A stretch of DNA of 17,899 bases from UBA7396 sp034675265 (GTDB lineage: Bacteria > Patescibacteriota > Gracilibacteria > BD1-5 > UBA6164). The position numbers were made by a program, and so were the translations under genes. The notes beneath the pieces are model-generated. The model made no database searches and was not told where the DNA came from. It saw only the letters and a program-made list of their open reading frames with translations. Shown here piece by piece: positions 17,389 to 17,899 of the stretch. The DNA lies in the NCBI GenBank assembly GCA_034675265.1, contig JAUCDK010000023.1, positions 1 through 17,899 on the forward strand. Reading direction: 5' to 3'. Positions within the stretch are counted from its first letter, which is position 1; each line of letters begins with the position of its first letter.

Positions 17389-17899
17389 TTACTTAATTTT
17401 TTCTAAAATAGCTTTTATTAGTTCAAATTTTCTAGTTCATTCTTTTTGTTTCAATAATAAATTTGATAAAGCTTTTTTATATTGATTTTGCTTTGATACA
17501 CTAAGTTTTTTGATAGTATTAGAAGCATTTAAAACGGCTTTTAAATCTTTTTGACTTAAATTATAATCATTAGTAATTGTATTATTTACAGATGCTGAAC
17601 TTGTTATAGTAGTTTGATTTATTGTATTTTCTGATACACTACAAGTTTGTTTTATTATAATATTTTTTCAATCTTTTTTTGCTACATAAGAAAAAGATTT
17701 TGAGTCTGGAGAGTATGTTGGAAAATATGAGTTATCATATTTATTAATCTCAACTCAGTCTTTTACTATAATTAATTTTCAATCTTTTTTTGCCACATAA
17801 GCAAAAGATTTTGAGTCTGGAGAGTATGTTGGAGAATATGAGTCATCATATTTATTAATCTCAACTCAGTCTTTTACTATAATTAATTTTCAATCTTTT
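17389..17899 (-). CDS. WD40/TolB-like beta-propeller repeat protein, C-terminal part
   Basis: The upstream part lies beyond the window. Visible are two full 37-residue repeats and the start of a third, each with KKDGKLIIVKDGVEINKYD followed by SYSPTYSPDSKSFAYVA, the PTFSPDGK-type blade motif of TolB/WD40-like propellers that is frequent in CPR genomes. After the last blade comes a Thr/Asn-rich linker and a helical tail ending in LIKAILEKIK. The repeats are so alike at DNA level (about 96%) that they must be recently duplicated or homogenised. TGA encodes the Gly in KKDGK and KDGV. Propellers of this type usually bind proteins or ligands; no enzyme site is visible. The partner may be the membrane protein encoded right downstream. 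Confidence 0.8.
17669..17899 (-). repeat. tandem 111-bp coding repeats (propeller blades)
   Basis: Units start at 17669, 17780 and 17891 with an exact 111-bp period, i.e. 37 codons, so the frame is kept. The two complete units differ at only four bases. The array continues past the window edge, so the copy number is unknown. Confidence 0.95.

Noticed and set aside
17669..17899. Tandem repeats as a CRISPR array
   Set aside because: Units are 111 bp, contiguous with no spacers, and stay in one coding frame.

Overview
The window reads as a low-GC genome from a candidate-phyla-radiation bacterium that uses genetic code 25 (UGA = glycine), which points to Absconditabacteria (SR1) or Gracilibacteria (BD1-5); the sequence does not let me choose between them. 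The evidence is direct: under the standard code most genes are shredded by TGA, but reading TGA as Gly restores full-length proteins, and TGA falls exactly on obligatory glycines (Walker A loops of PilT, both ABC transporters and the FtsK-like protein; the LSGGQ signature of the first ABC protein). Genes stop only with TAA or TAG. All coordinates below use code 25.

Layout. 1-247 (-): 5' end of thrS, preceded by a hairpin-rich leader. 584-3825 (+): a probable operon of an unknown 160-aa protein, the pilus-retraction ATPase PilT and a 557-aa protein with a lysozyme-like (lytic transglycosylase) C-terminus. 3896-5088 (-): ndk and an OmpR-type response regulator with no kinase next to it, separated from the operon by a strong bidirectional terminator. 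5227-5898 (+): a secreted/membrane protein of unknown function. 5976-9456 (+): a heterodimeric ABC exporter (degenerate plus canonical half, overlapping genes). 9491-10561 (+): exported M14 zinc carboxypeptidase. 10633-11792 (+): two overlapping membrane-protein genes, DUF2177 and DUF1295. 11853-14951 (-): intact hsdR (type I restriction motor/nuclease subunit) without hsdM or hsdS in the window. 15110-16540 (+): a compact FtsK/SpoIIIE-type DNA translocase with an apparent N-terminal membrane helix, divergent from hsdR. 16691-16987 (+): a small possible DNA-binding protein behind a large inverted repeat and a 12-bp tandem repeat. 16988-17899 (-): a DUF4282-like membrane protein and the C-terminal part of a WD40/TolB-like beta-propeller protein built from near-identical 111-bp repeats.

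How it fits together. The first half is housekeeping and envelope biology of a host-associated small cell: type IV pilus retraction, two cell-wall hydrolases (one exported peptidase, one transglycosylase-like protein), an exporter and a sensor-less response regulator. The 11.8-17.9 kb half looks accessory: an orphan restriction subunit facing a DNA translocase, repeats that could be control or attachment sites, and repeat-rich small membrane/propeller proteins. The hsdR/FtsK-like pair is the best candidate for something undescribed, but its link is inferred from neighbourhood only.
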